A stretch of 64,000 nucleotides of DNA from UBA4720 sp038227135 (GTDB lineage Bacteria; Gemmatimonadota; Gemmatimonadetes; Gemmatimonadales; Gemmatimonadaceae): the NCBI GenBank assembly GCA_038227135.1, contig JBBRQC010000008.1, positions 1 to 64,000 on the forward strand, in the 5' to 3' direction. Below, one piece after another: positions 25,804 to 35,427 of this stretch. The notes under the pieces are model-generated. The model did not search any database. It saw only the letters and a list, made by a program, of their open reading frames with translations, and was not told the DNA's origin. How positions within the stretch are numbered: the first letter of the stretch is position 1; each line of letters opens with the position of its first letter. Both the position numbers and the translations under genes were made by a program.

Positions 25804-27272
25804 CGTAGTCTCCCGCGAATGAACTCGATGAAGGTACCCGTTGGAACTCCCGTTGGTCCTTTTGGAATCGTCACCAGGTCTGTCTCCGAGTAGGCAGTTC
25901 CCGCGATGTCCATGTGAGCCCACGGATAACCCTCGGCGAACTCCTTGAGAAACATCGCTGCTGTTGTCGCTCCCGCCGGGCGGCCCCCGGAGTTTTTGAT
26001 GTCAGCGACATCCGACTTGATCAGATCCTTGTACTCGTCCCAGAGCGGCAATGGCCAGCCCGGCTCCCCGGCCCGTTTGCCGGCAGCGAGAATCTCCGCG
26101 ATCAGGGCCTCGTCCGTCGAGAAGACGCCGCTCGCGGTGTGACCAAGGGCGATGACGCAGGCACCGGTCAGCGTGGCGGCATCGATGACGACATCCGGTT
26201 GGAAGCGCTTCGCGTAGGAGAGGCAGTCGGCGAGAACGAGACGTCCCTCCGCGTCGGTGTTGATGATCTCGATCGACTTGCCGTTCTGCGCCTTGACCAC
26301 GTCTCCCGGATTCATCGCCGTTCCCGAAGGCATGTTGGTCGTCGCGCCGATGATTCCGACGACATTCACGTCGGGTTTCATCTGTCCGATTGCTTCGAAA
26401 GTACCAAGCACACCGGCGGCGCCGCACATGTCGAACTTCATGAACTCCATTCCCTGCGCGGGCTTGATGGAGATTCCACCGCTGTCGAAGCAGAGACCCT
26501 TCCCGACGAACACCAGCGGCTTTGCGTTCGGCTTGCCGCCTTTGTACTCGAGAATAATGAGCTTGGGATCCTGGGATGTCCCCTGCGCGACCGCGAGGAA
26601 GGACCCCATGTTCTCCGCTTCCATCTCGCGACGCCCCAGAACATTGACTGCCATTCCATAGCGCTTCGCGATGTCGGTAGCGGTCTGCGCGAGGTACTCG
26701 GGCGTGCAGAGATTGCCGGGCATCATCGCGAGTGTTCGCGCAAGGCTCTGACCGGCGCCAATCGCCTGTCCGCTGGTACGGCCGCGGCGACTGTCGTCCG
26801 TGTTGCTGGTGATGATTACTGCCTTCTCGAGTGGCTTCTTTCGTTCGCTGTCGGGTACTGGAGACTTGAGGTCCGCGTACTCCCACGAGCCAGCGATCAG
26901 TCCGCTCGTGATAGCCTCTGTTTCATCGGGCGAAATCTGTCCCGAGTACCACACCATCTCGCCAACGCCCAGTCTCTGCGCGTTGCGCGCACCAAGCGTG
27001 GCAGCTCGGCGAAACGATGCCTTGCGGTCGGTGACATTTCCCATTCCGATGAGAAACAGGCGCCGCGGACCCTTGGCTACTCCCGTGAGATGAAGTGTCT
27101 CGTCACGAGATCCGCGGAAATCCTTATTCTCGATGATCCGGGAAAGGGCGCCCTGCGTCGCCGCGTCGAGACCCGCGATTCCGGCAAGCGTCGGATTCTC
27201 GTTCAGAGCGACGACCAGAAGCGCCGTGCCGACTTCGGCAGCGTTTACCGAGTTGATGCTGACGGAGAGCAC
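25800..27272 (-). CDS. pepA: Leucyl aminopeptidase (M17)
   Basis: Two-metal aminopeptidase that removes N-terminal residues from peptides in the cytosol. The 490-residue protein has the M17 metal and active-site segments V-G-K-G-L-C-F-D-S-G-G-I-S-I-K-P and the signature N-T-D-A-E-G-R-L-V-L-A-D, plus M-K-F-D-M-C-G-A-A. Lys and Arg of the active site fall in these blocks. It starts with GTG, 3 nt after the icd stop, and runs into the outer-membrane protein gene. Confidence 0.95.
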   Translation of the reverse strand: MLSVSINSVNAAEVGTALLVVALNENPTLAGIAGLDAATQGALSRIIENKDFRGSRDETLHLTGVAKGPRRLFLIGMGNVTDRKASFRRAATLGARNAQRLGVGEMVWYSGQISPDETEAITSGLIAGSWEYADLKSPVPDSERKKPLEKAVIITSNTDDSRRGRTSGQAIGAGQSLARTLAMMPGNLCTPEYLAQTATDIAKRYGMAVNVLGRREMEAENMGSFLAVAQGTSQDPKLIILEYKGGKPNAKPLVFVGKGLCFDSGGISIKPAQGMEFMKFDMCGAAGVLGTFEAIGQMKPDVNVVGIIGATTNMPSGTAMNPGDVVKAQNGKSIEIINTDAEGRLVLADCLSYAKRFQPDVVIDAATLTGACVIALGHTASGVFSTDEALIAEILAAGKRAGEPGWPLPLWDEYKDLIKSDVADIKNSGGRPAGATTAAMFLKEFAEGYPWAHMDIAGTAYSETDLVTIPKGPTGVPTGTFIEFIRGRLR

Positions 27273-27275
27273 GAT

Positions 27276-28523
27276 CTAGTTCTTCATCCCGGCTATCACC
27301 TGATCGCCAAACCCCGAGGTGGAGACTTCAGTTGCGCCGGGCATCTGGCGCGCGAGATCGTAGGTGACGCGCTTCGATTTGATTGCCTTCTCCATTCCCT
27401 TGACGATGAGCTTGGCGGCCTCGTTCCAACCCATGTACTCGAACATCATTACTCCGGACAGAATGACGCTGCCGGGATTGATCTTGTTGAGGTTCGCGTA
27501 TTTCGGGGCAGTTCCGTGCGTTGCCTCGAATACGGCTACACCGTCGCCGATGTTGCCGCCGGGCGCAATCCCGAGACCGCCTACCTGTGCCGCCGCGGCA
27601 TCCGACAGGTAGTCGCCGTTCAGGTTCGGGGTCGCGATGACTGAATATTCGCCTGGACGGAGCAGCAGCTGCTGGAACATGGAGTCGGCGATGCGGTCGC
27701 GCATCACGACCGCGTCAGCTCGCGCGGTCGGTCCGCCCTTGGTGAGCTCCGCTTCGGTGCACGTATCGTCGGGGAACTTCTCGCGCGCGACTTCATATCC
27801 CCAGTCACGAAACGCGCCCTCGGTGAACTTCATGATGTTCCCCTTGTGCACCAGCGTTACGGACTCCTTGCACTTTTCGATGGCGTAGCGGATCGCCATT
27901 TCCACCAGGCGCTTCGAGCCGAACTCGGACATCGGCTTCACACCCAGCGCTGACTTTTCGCGGATCTGGCTCTTGAACTCCTTGCGAAGGTACGCGCCCA
28001 GCTTCTCCGCCTCGGGTGAGCCAGCCTTCCATTCGATTCCCGCGTACACGTCCTCGGTGTTCTCGCGGAAAATCACGATGTCCACCTTCTCAGGTTCCTT
28101 CACTGGGGCGCCGACGCCTTCGAAATACCGGACCGGGCGAATGCACGCATAGAGATCGAGCACCTGCCGAAGCGTGACGTTGAGCGAGCGGATTCCCCCA
28201 CCCACCGGCGTCGTGAGCGGTCCCTTGATCGAGACACGAAACTCCTGCATCGCGTCCACCGTCTCCTGGGGAAGCCAGTCCTGATATTGCTGGAATGACT
28301 TCTCGCCGGCGAAGACTTCCATCCAGGCGACTGCGCGCTGCCCACCGTAAGCGGCTTCAACCGCCGCGTCGAACACTCGCACCGAGGCGCGCCAGATGTC
28401 CGGACCGGTCCCGTCGCCTTCGACGAACGGGACGATTGGACGATCGGGAACCTTGAGCGCGCCGTTCGTGAATTCAATCGCTTCACCGCGCGGCGGGACT
28501 TTGGCGAACTTATACTTCGTCAT
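27276..28523 (-). CDS. icd: Isocitrate dehydrogenase (NADP type)
   Basis: Oxidative decarboxylation of isocitrate to 2-oxoglutarate. The 415 residues follow the E. coli-type enzyme: P-F-V-E-G-D-G-T-G-P-D-I, the phosphorylatable substrate serine in G-G-G-I-R-S-L-N-V, F-R-E-N-T-E-D-V-Y-A-G-I-E-W, K-G-N-I-M-K-F-T-E-G and the adenine loop T-H-G-T-A-P-K-Y. It is the first gene of the long minus-strand run and is divergent from the efflux operon across a 93-nt gap. No aceK was seen. Confidence 0.95.
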   Translation of the reverse strand: MTKYKFAKVPPRGEAIEFTNGALKVPDRPIVPFVEGDGTGPDIWRASVRVFDAAVEAAYGGQRAVAWMEVFAGEKSFQQYQDWLPQETVDAMQEFRVSIKGPLTTPVGGGIRSLNVTLRQVLDLYACIRPVRYFEGVGAPVKEPEKVDIVIFRENTEDVYAGIEWKAGSPEAEKLGAYLRKEFKSQIREKSALGVKPMSEFGSKRLVEMAIRYAIEKCKESVTLVHKGNIMKFTEGAFRDWGYEVAREKFPDDTCTEAELTKGGPTARADAVVMRDRIADSMFQQLLLRPGEYSVIATPNLNGDYLSDAAAAQVGGLGIAPGGNIGDGVAVFEATHGTAPKYANLNKINPGSVILSGVMMFEYMGWNEAAKLIVKGMEKAIKSKRVTYDLARQMPGATEVSTSGFGDQVIAGMKN

Positions 28524-28616
28524 TGACCTCTAGTGTGTCGGTGCAGACCGCAAATCTAGTGAAAGCGGGCTGGCCACAAAACCAGCAGAAACACTCCGAA
28601 CTCCGTATTGCCTGTA

Positions 28617-30119
28617 ATGTCTCGGCTCAACAGAATTCTCCAAACTACTATTTTTGCATCGATATTGAGCGGTTGGGGGTGCGAAATGGGACCTCCGAGC
28701 GTGAGCGGCGCTCCCGGCGCGCCCCCGGCGCCGAACGTTCAATGGAAAGCACCCGCTGGTGCCATCAAGCCGGAGCCCCTGATCACGGCGGCGACCGCCC
28801 TGGCGGTACCTCCCGATCTCGAGCAGCGCATTCAACAGCTCGCGCTCGCGGACGTAGTCGATCTGGCGCTCCGAAACAATCCTGCCACGCGCGCATCCTG
28901 GGCGCAGGCGCGAGCCTCGGCGGACATCCTTGGCTCGGTGCGCGGACAGTACTACCCGTCGATCAACGGTGCCGCGACGCTTTCGCGTATCCAGTCACCG
29001 GCGACCGCAACACGATCCGCCGGGACTCGCACCGAGTACGGGCCCTCGCTCAGCCTCAGTTACCTGCTGGCCGACTTCGGCGGGCGATCGGGGTCTGTCG
29101 AACGGGCTCGGCAAACGTTGTTCGCAGCGAGCCTTTCTCACAATGCTACGCTCCAGAACACGGTGTTGCAGGCAGAGGCCGCGTATTTCACGTATATGGC
29201 AACCGTCGCCCTTCTTGGCGCGGAACAATCGGCAATTGCCGAGGCGAAGGGGAATCTCAACGCGGCGCAGCAGCGGTTCAAAGTTGGCTTGGCCACAATA
29301 GCCGATGTTCTGCAGGCGAAAACCGCGTTGTCGCAAGAGCAGCTGAATCTCGAGACGACGCAGGGAAATCTGCAGGCCGCGCGCGGAGGCCTGGCCGCCG
29401 CTCTCGGTCTGCCGGCCAACCTTCCGTTCGACCTCGCGCCGCTGCCCGCCGCGATTCCGGTAGGGATGATCTCAGTCAGCGTGGATAGCGTCATCAACGC
29501 CGCGTTGCGCAACCGGCCCGACCTTGCTGCGGCGCGCGCACAGGCCGCCGCGGCCGCAGCCCAGGTTCGCGTTGCCCGATCCGCCGAGTTTCCATCACTC
29601 ACACTCGGCAGCAACGCGGGTCGCACCTATTCGAGCCCTCAGACTTTTGCCGGACCGTCGTACAGCGTCTCGCTCGGTTTGGCGATTCCACTCTTCAATG
29701 GCTTCTCGCGACAGTACGACCTCGCGGCGGCACGCGCTCAGGCGGATGCGATCTCGGCGCTCGCTGACCAGACGCGCCAGCAAGTCGTGACGCAGGTATT
29801 CGTTTCCTATTACGCGCTGCAGACGGCGGAGCAGCGTGTCGGGACTGCCGATGATCTACTCGCCAGCGCGCAACAGTCGGTACAGGTTGCGGCGGGACGT
29901 TACCGCGAAGGGGTGGGAAGCATCATCGATCTTCTCACCGCCCAGACCGCGCTGGCCAACGCCCGGGCCCAACAGGTTCAATCACGCTGGCAATGGTATA
30001 CGTCACTCGCACAGCTGGCCCGCGACGCGGGCGTTCTCGGCGTGCGGGGCGACACTCCTTTTTCGTTCACTCCCGATTCTATTGTGTCTCCACAATCTCC
30101 AGCTACGATTCGCCCATGA
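28617..30119 (+). CDS. Outer-membrane efflux channel (TolC/OprM family)
   Basis: Exit duct of a tripartite pump. The 500-residue product has an N-terminal hydrophobic segment ending S-G-W-G-C, a possible but imperfect lipobox. Two OEP repeats follow, with long Ala/Gln-rich coiled coils (Q-L-A-L-A-D-V-V-D-L-A-L-R-N-N-P-A-T-R and V-D-S-V-I-N-A-A-L-R-N-R-P-D-L). The repeat end reads E-G-V-G-S-I-I-D-L-L-T-A-Q. ATG at 28617 is chosen although no ribosome-binding site is visible. Its stop overlaps the next gene by 4 nt. Confidence 0.92.
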   Translation: MSRLNRILQTTIFASILSGWGCEMGPPSVSGAPGAPPAPNVQWKAPAGAIKPEPLITAATALAVPPDLEQRIQQLALADVVDLALRNNPATRASWAQARASADILGSVRGQYYPSINGAATLSRIQSPATATRSAGTRTEYGPSLSLSYLLADFGGRSGSVERARQTLFAASLSHNATLQNTVLQAEAAYFTYMATVALLGAEQSAIAEAKGNLNAAQQRFKVGLATIADVLQAKTALSQEQLNLETTQGNLQAARGGLAAALGLPANLPFDLAPLPAAIPVGMISVSVDSVINAALRNRPDLAAARAQAAAAAAQVRVARSAEFPSLTLGSNAGRTYSSPQTFAGPSYSVSLGLAIPLFNGFSRQYDLAAARAQADAISALADQTRQQVVTQVFVSYYALQTAEQRVGTADDLLASAQQSVQVAAGRYREGVGSIIDLLTAQTALANARAQQVQSRWQWYTSLAQLARDAGVLGVRGDTPFSFTPDSIVSPQSPATIRP

Positions 30120-31243
30120 CCGGCTTCAGCTCGCGTGCATCCCGGGCCCCCTCATTGCGACTGTGCTGGACTGCGCTGGCAGTGGGACTGGTGGCGGCAT
30201 GTTCGAAGTCCGATCCGCCTCGGCAGCCAAGCGTTCCCGTGAGCGTCACGACCGTGAAGCGGACCAGCGTTCCGTACGTCGTGACCGCGAACGGCGTCGC
30301 CGAACCGATGCAAACCGTGGCCGTCGAAGCGCAGGTGAACGGAATATTGAATCGAGTCACGTTCGCCGAGGGGCAACCGGTACAGGCCGGCCAGGTGCTG
30401 TTTGAGATCGACTCGCGGCCTTACGTAGCGCTGCTCGAGCAGGCTCGCGCCCAGCTTGTCCGTGATGAAGCGCAGGCCGCGAACGCGCGACGGGACGCGG
30501 CGCGGTACGCGGCGCTGGTCAAGGAAGGCTACGTGACCGGATCCCAGGCCGATCAGGCCGAGGCGACAGCCGCTTCCGCGTCAGCCACAGTGGCTGCGGA
30601 TCGCGCGAACGTGTCAAAGGCCGCGCTCGACGTGTCGAACTCCACGATTCGCGCGCCGATCTCCGGCCGAACCGGGAGCCTGCTGGTGCGCCAGGGCAAT
30701 CTGGTCAAGGCCAACAGCAATCCGCCGCTGGTGGTAATAAATCAGATACAGCCGATCCTGGTGCGATTCGCTATCCCTCAGAGCCAGCTTCCCGACATCC
30801 AGAAATATTATCGCGGAGGCAATGCACTTCAGGTGCGCGCGACTCCGTCGGAAGGAACGGGCGTGCCATTGATGGGAACGCTCGCGTTCATCGACAACAA
30901 CGTCGACTCCACAACCGGCACCGTCCTGCTGAAGGCGAGATTCGACAACCCTGAAGCAACTCTCTGGCCCGGTCAGTACACGAACGTCGCGTTGCAGCTC
31001 TTCGTCGATCCGAATGCACTCACGCTTCCGGCGCCGGCGGTGATGACGGGACAGCAGGGCACGTACGTCTATACGATCGATAGCGCCGGCAGCGCGAAGC
31101 AGCGCCTGGTCCAGGTCTCGCGCACGGTGGACTCCCTGTCGGTCATCTCCAGCGGACTAAAGGAGGGAGAACGAGTCGTGGTGGACGGTCAATCGCGTTT
31201 GATCCCCGGGTCGAAAGTCACAATCAAGGGGCTGCCCCGGTGA
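30116..31243 (+). CDS. RND efflux periplasmic adaptor lipoprotein
   Basis: Membrane-fusion protein bridging pump and channel. The 375 residues begin with a lipoprotein signal ending L-V-A-A-C, then the barrel-sandwich half V-E-A-Q-V-N-G-I-L-N-R-V. A helical hairpin (about residues 95-165) and the second lipoyl half I-R-A-P-I-S-G-R-T-G follow, then beta-barrel and membrane-proximal domains. It resembles MdtA. The ATG forms ATGA with the channel gene stop; longer upstream reading lacks a signal peptide and was rejected. Confidence 0.93.
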   Translation: MTGFSSRASRAPSLRLCWTALAVGLVAACSKSDPPRQPSVPVSVTTVKRTSVPYVVTANGVAEPMQTVAVEAQVNGILNRVTFAEGQPVQAGQVLFEIDSRPYVALLEQARAQLVRDEAQAANARRDAARYAALVKEGYVTGSQADQAEATAASASATVAADRANVSKAALDVSNSTIRAPISGRTGSLLVRQGNLVKANSNPPLVVINQIQPILVRFAIPQSQLPDIQKYYRGGNALQVRATPSEGTGVPLMGTLAFIDNNVDSTTGTVLLKARFDNPEATLWPGQYTNVALQLFVDPNALTLPAPAVMTGQQGTYVYTIDSAGSAKQRLVQVSRTVDSLSVISSGLKEGERVVVDGQSRLIPGSKVTIKGLPR

Positions 31244-34200
31244 CGGCACTTTTCATTCGCAGGCCGGTCATGACCGCGCTCGTCATGATCGGAATTCTGT
31301 TCTTCGGTGCAGTCTCGTACACGCGACTCGCGGTGAGCGACCTCCCCACGGTCGACTTTCCCACGATTCAGGTGAACGCGAATCTTCCGGGGGCGAGTCC
31401 CGAGACGATGGCCGCGGCAGTGGCGACGCCTCTCGAGAAGCAGTTCTCGACGATTGCCGGGATCGACAACATGACGTCGTCGAGCGGGCTCGGTGGTACG
31501 TCGATCACGATTCAGTTCTCGCTGGATCGAAGCATTGACGCGGCGGCGCAGGACGTTCAGGCCGCGATCTCGCAGACTCTGCGAAGTCTGCCGCTGGGAA
31601 TTCCTCCTCCTTCATACAGGAAAGTGAATCCCGCGGATCAACCGATCATTTATTTCGCGCTGACATCCAAGACGATGCCGCTCTCCCAGCTCGACGAATA
31701 CGGCGAGACTTTTTTGGCGCAGCGCATATCAATGGTGCCGGGGATTGCGCAGGTGCTTGTTTTCGGTGGTCAGAAGTATGCGGTGCGAGTGCAGCTCGAC
31801 CCGACGTCTCTGGCCAATCGCGGAATCGGCATCGACGAAGTTGCTTCGGCAATAGGCACGCAGAATGTCAGCATGCCGACGGGAACGCTCTGGGGCCTTA
31901 GCAAGGCCTCCACCATCAAGGCCAACGGACAGCTCCAGAACGCGCAGCAATTCCGGCAAATGGTCGTGGCGTACAGAAACGGAGCGCCGGTCCATCTCGA
32001 CGAGCTCGGTCAGGTGCTGGATGATGTCGAGAACAACAAGGTGGCCAACTGGTACAACGGAGACCGGTCGGTCGTGCTCGCCATCCAGCGGCAGCCGGGA
32101 ACAAACACGGTGGCCGTGGCGAACGGGGTCAAGACGCTGGTCGAATCGCTGCGCGATCAGATTCCGCCGAGCGTGAGTATCCAGACGCTTTACGACCGAT
32201 CGGTTTCGATCGAAGAGTCCGTCGCCGACGTGAAATTCACGCTGATGCTCACGCTTTTTCTCGTCGTCATGGTGATTTTCGTCTTCCTGCGGAACGTCTC
32301 CGCGACGATCATCCCGAGCCTTGCGCTACCGATGTCGCTCGTGGGGACGTTTGCGGTGATGTACCTGATGGGCTTTTCGCTCGATAATCTGTCACTCATG
32401 GCGCTCACGCTTGCCGTGGGCTTCGTCGTCGACGACGCCATCGTGATGCTCGAGAACATCGTCCGCCACATGGAGATGGGAAAAAATCCGATGAAGGCGG
32501 CTTTCGACGGGGCGGCTGAAGTCGGCTTCACGATTCTTGCCATGACGGTTTCACTCACCGCCGTGTTCATCCCTCTTCTGTTCATGGGCGGCATTCTGGG
32601 ACGGTTGTTCCACGAGTTTGCAGTGACGATTGGAACGGCGATTCTGGTGTCGGGATTTGTGTCGCTGACGCTTACACCCATGCTGGCGAGCAGATTCCTC
32701 AAGCCGCCGTCACACACGCGTGGGCGTCTTTTCAACGCCTCCGAGCGCATTTATACGCGAATACTCAACCGCTACGAGTCGAGTCTGGAGTGGGTGATGC
32801 TCCACAGATTCATCGCCCTGATGTTCTCGCTCGCGGTGCTCGTCGGCACTGTCGTTCTGTTCAACATCGTGCCCACCGGCTTCATTCCAACCCAGGATAC
32901 TGGTCAGATCATCGCCACGACCGAGGCCGCGCAAGGAACGTCATTCAAGGACATGGTCGCGCATCAGCAACAGATCGCGGCGATCGTCGCCCGTGATACC
33001 AATGTCGCCGGGTTCATGTCGGCGGTCGGAGCCGGGGGCGGCAGTGGCAATCAGGGGAGGGTCTTTCTGGGATTGAAGCCGCGGGGCGAAAGGCTCAGCG
33101 CGGATGAGATTGTCGCCGAGCTGCGGCCGAAATTGTCGAGTGTTCCCGGCATGAGCGTATTCATGCAGGTTCCCCCGGCAATTCAGATCGGTGGGCGCCC
33201 CGCGAAAAGCCAGTATCAATTCACCCTGCAGGGCACTGACATCGCGGTGCTCGACAGCTCCGCAAAGAGACTGGAGGCGAGGATGCGCGACATTCCCCAA
33301 ATCCAGGACGTGACCAGCGATCTTCAGATCGCCAATCCTGAAGTGAACGTCGCGATCGATCGTGATCGCGCTGCATCGCTCGGCGTGTCCGCCCAGCAGA
33401 TCGAGAGCGCGCTGTACGATGCGTACGGATCGCGACAGGTGTCCACGATCTATACGCCGAACAATCAATACATGGTGATAATGGAGCTGCTGCCGCAGTT
33501 CCAGCAGGATGTGAACGCACTGAGGATGCTATACGTGCGATCCGAGAAGGGAGACCTCGTGCCGCTGAGCGCAGTGGCAACCATCACACAGGGCGTCGGT
33601 CCTTTGTCGATCACACACGCCGGCCAGCTTCCCGCGGTAACGATCGCGTTCAACACTCGACCTGGTATCGCGCTGGGTCAGGCGACCAGCGCTGTCGAGG
33701 CGGCCGCCGCACTCACCGTTCCATCGACGGTCACGATGAGCTTCTCAGGAACCGCGCAGGCGTTCCAGGCGAGCCAGCAGGGGCTGCTGGCATTGCTCAT
33801 CCTCGCAATCTTCGTGATCTACATGGTGCTCGGCATCCTGTACGAGAGCTTCATCCATCCGGCAACGATCCTGACCGGATTGCCGTTCGCCGCCTTTGGG
33901 GCTTTGCTCGCGCTGCTCGTGTTCAGAATGCCGCTCGACGTCTACGGATTCGTCGGACTGATATTGCTGGTCGGCATCGTGAAGAAAAACGCCATCATGA
34001 TGATCGACTTCGCGCTCGAAGCGGAGCGCACGCAACACATCACGCCGGAAAAAGCGATTGTGCAGGCGGCCAGCGTCCGGTTCCGTCCGATCATGATGAC
34101 GACCTTTGCCGCGCTGATGGCGACCCTGCCGATAGCGCTTGGCACCGGCGCCGGCGCGGAGGCACGCCGTCCCCTGGGCGTCGCCGTCGTTGGTGGATTG

Positions 34201-34386
34201 GCGTTCTCCCAGCTGGTGACGCTGTACGTCACTCCGGTCTTCTATATCTACTTCGACGAGCTTCCTGATCGGGTCCGCGGCTTCACCCGGCGCGCGGCAT
34301 CCAGGATTCGCGCGCGAAGAGCTGCGTCGCTAGCGCCGAGCGAGCACCAGCGAGCAGATCAGACTCAGCCGGTTGGTGGGCCGTGA
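31240..34386 (+). CDS. RND efflux transporter permease (MdtB/MdtC-like)
   Basis: Proton-driven inner-membrane pump. The 1048 residues show the RND plan: helix 1 after F-I-R-R-P-V, a large periplasmic porter domain, helices 2-6 with the proton-relay block L-A-V-G-F-V-V-D-D-A-I-V-M-L-E-N, the second porter domain and helices 8-12. The N-terminal part (D-L-P-T-V-D-F-P-T-I-Q-V) is closer to MdtB/MdtC than AcrB. A single permease gene is present, so it would be a homotrimer. GTG start overlapping the adaptor stop (GTGA). Substrates cannot be predicted from sequence, and no local regulator is present. Confidence 0.94.
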   Translation: MTALFIRRPVMTALVMIGILFFGAVSYTRLAVSDLPTVDFPTIQVNANLPGASPETMAAAVATPLEKQFSTIAGIDNMTSSSGLGGTSITIQFSLDRSIDAAAQDVQAAISQTLRSLPLGIPPPSYRKVNPADQPIIYFALTSKTMPLSQLDEYGETFLAQRISMVPGIAQVLVFGGQKYAVRVQLDPTSLANRGIGIDEVASAIGTQNVSMPTGTLWGLSKASTIKANGQLQNAQQFRQMVVAYRNGAPVHLDELGQVLDDVENNKVANWYNGDRSVVLAIQRQPGTNTVAVANGVKTLVESLRDQIPPSVSIQTLYDRSVSIEESVADVKFTLMLTLFLVVMVIFVFLRNVSATIIPSLALPMSLVGTFAVMYLMGFSLDNLSLMALTLAVGFVVDDAIVMLENIVRHMEMGKNPMKAAFDGAAEVGFTILAMTVSLTAVFIPLLFMGGILGRLFHEFAVTIGTAILVSGFVSLTLTPMLASRFLKPPSHTRGRLFNASERIYTRILNRYESSLEWVMLHRFIALMFSLAVLVGTVVLFNIVPTGFIPTQDTGQIIATTEAAQGTSFKDMVAHQQQIAAIVARDTNVAGFMSAVGAGGGSGNQGRVFLGLKPRGERLSADEIVAELRPKLSSVPGMSVFMQVPPAIQIGGRPAKSQYQFTLQGTDIAVLDSSAKRLEARMRDIPQIQDVTSDLQIANPEVNVAIDRDRAASLGVSAQQIESALYDAYGSRQVSTIYTPNNQYMVIMELLPQFQQDVNALRMLYVRSEKGDLVPLSAVATITQGVGPLSITHAGQLPAVTIAFNTRPGIALGQATSAVEAAAALTVPSTVTMSFSGTAQAFQASQQGLLALLILAIFVIYMVLGILYESFIHPATILTGLPFAAFGALLALLVFRMPLDVYGFVGLILLVGIVKKNAIMMIDFALEAERTQHITPEKAIVQAASVRFRPIMMTTFAALMATLPIALGTGAGAEARRPLGVAVVGGLAFSQLVTLYVTPVFYIYFDELPDRVRGFTRRAASRIRARRAASLAPSEHQRADQTQPVGGP

Positions 34387-35360
34387 AGAATAGTCCCCTG
34401 CCCACCAACGATCGATACGTCGGCGGCTGAACTACCCCAAACTGATCCGAGGAAGAGCGTGGTTCCGCTCGAGGTGCCCGCGGTCCAACTGGTACCGTCG
34501 AAATGAAGGATCGTCCCGTAGCTTCCTACAGCCCAGACGTCGGAGGGCGATGCACCCCATACGCCGTAGAGATCGCGTGTCGTGCCACTGGATGCAGCTG
34601 ACCAGGCGGTACCGTTGTAATGGAGAATGATGCCGCCGGCGCCGTTGACAACAGCGCTCCCGCCTACAGCCCATATGTCCGACGCTGAGGTCCCCCAGAC
34701 TGCTGACATGTCGTCAGTCGTGCCGCTCGCGACGTTCGTCCAGGTGGTGCCGTCGTAATGGTAGATCGTACCCACCGTGCCGGTCGCCCATACGTTGGTC
34801 GCAGACGTTCCCCAGACTCCGAAGAACCTTACTCCGGTGGGGCCAGTGAAAGCGGTCGACCAGGCCGTGCCGTCGTAATGCAGAATGGTCGCACTGGTAC
34901 TCCCACCGACAGCCCACACGTCGGAGGTAGATGTTCCCCAGACGTTGTAAAGGGTTTGCGGTACGCTGCCGCTGGGAACAACCGACCAGGCGGTGCCGTT
35001 GTAGTGAAGAATTCCAGCAACCCCACCGGTGGCGCCGACCGCCCAGACATCGGTTGCCGATGTACCCCAGACACCGCCCAGGAACCAGGCAGCGCTGAGA
35101 GTGTTGGTCGAGAAGCTCGTGGACCAGGTCGTCCCGTTGTAGTGGACGACGACTCCGTAGTTGCTCACGCCTCCCACAGCCCACGCATCTGATGACGACG
35201 AGCCCCAGACGGCGTTGAGGTAGTCGACAGATCCGCTAGCGACGACCGACCAGGTCGGACCCGTTGGATTGGCGCTGATTGGATCGCCACTATGGCACGA
35301 CGTGAGAACGAGAGGCGTGAGGACAGCCGGTATCAAACCCGCGAGAAGCCGTAGCTTCAT
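34365..35360 (-). CDS. Seven-repeat lipoprotein, likely beta-propeller
   Basis: A 331-residue secreted protein. A lipoprotein signal peptide (L-V-L-T-S-C) is followed by about 300 residues made of seven imperfect repeats. Each repeat reads roughly W-S/T, a variable loop, V-W-G-T-S-x-S-D-V-W-A-V-G, then I-L-H-Y-N/D-G-T. Seven copies of 40-47 residues suggest a seven-bladed propeller built only from these blades. Its 3' end overlaps that of the RND gene by 22 nt, tail to tail. ATG at 35360 puts the signal at the very N-terminus. No catalytic motif is visible; a binding or surface role is an inference. Confidence 0.85.
   Translation of the reverse strand: MKLRLLAGLIPAVLTPLVLTSCHSGDPISANPTGPTWSVVASGSVDYLNAVWGSSSSDAWAVGGVSNYGVVVHYNGTTWSTSFSTNTLSAAWFLGGVWGTSATDVWAVGATGGVAGILHYNGTAWSVVPSGSVPQTLYNVWGTSTSDVWAVGGSTSATILHYDGTAWSTAFTGPTGVRFFGVWGTSATNVWATGTVGTIYHYDGTTWTNVASGTTDDMSAVWGTSASDIWAVGGSAVVNGAGGIILHYNGTAWSAASSGTTRDLYGVWGASPSDVWAVGSYGTILHFDGTSWTAGTSSGTTLFLGSVWGSSAADVSIVGGQGTILHGPPTG
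34368..35252 (-). repeat. Seven-copy 120-141-nt coding repeat
   Basis: The repeats of the lipoprotein begin at the Trp codon near 35252 and run to its C-terminus. The core V-W-G-(T/S/A)-S is present in all seven copies and W-A-V-G in five; copy 4 has W-A-T-G and the last, less conserved copy has S-I-V-G. Blade lengths differ mainly in the loop before H-Y-N-G-T. Confidence 0.85.
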
Positions 35361-35427
35361 AACTTCCACTCTGCGAATATGGTGTGTTGTTACGAGCCGA
35401 AGGTCGGCTTTCCGCCTGCTCAACTAG

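Noticed and set aside
25914..27644. A 576-codon plus-strand open frame across pepA and the end of icd
   Set aside because: Antisense to two well-conserved enzymes, no recognisable domain; a by-product of GC-rich codon use. Similar long antisense frames over aspS, the carboxyltransferase, acyl-CoA dehydrogenase and recQ were dismissed for the same reason.
28569..28586. GCTGG..CCAGC dyad in the icd/efflux divergent gap, as an operator
   Set aside because: Only five paired bases with an eight-base centre in a GC-rich gap and no regulator gene nearby; expected by chance.
29993..30115. Upstream extension of the efflux adaptor by 41 residues
   Set aside because: It overlaps the channel gene, adds arginine-rich sequence and would bury the lipoprotein signal; the ATGA overlap gives a better start.
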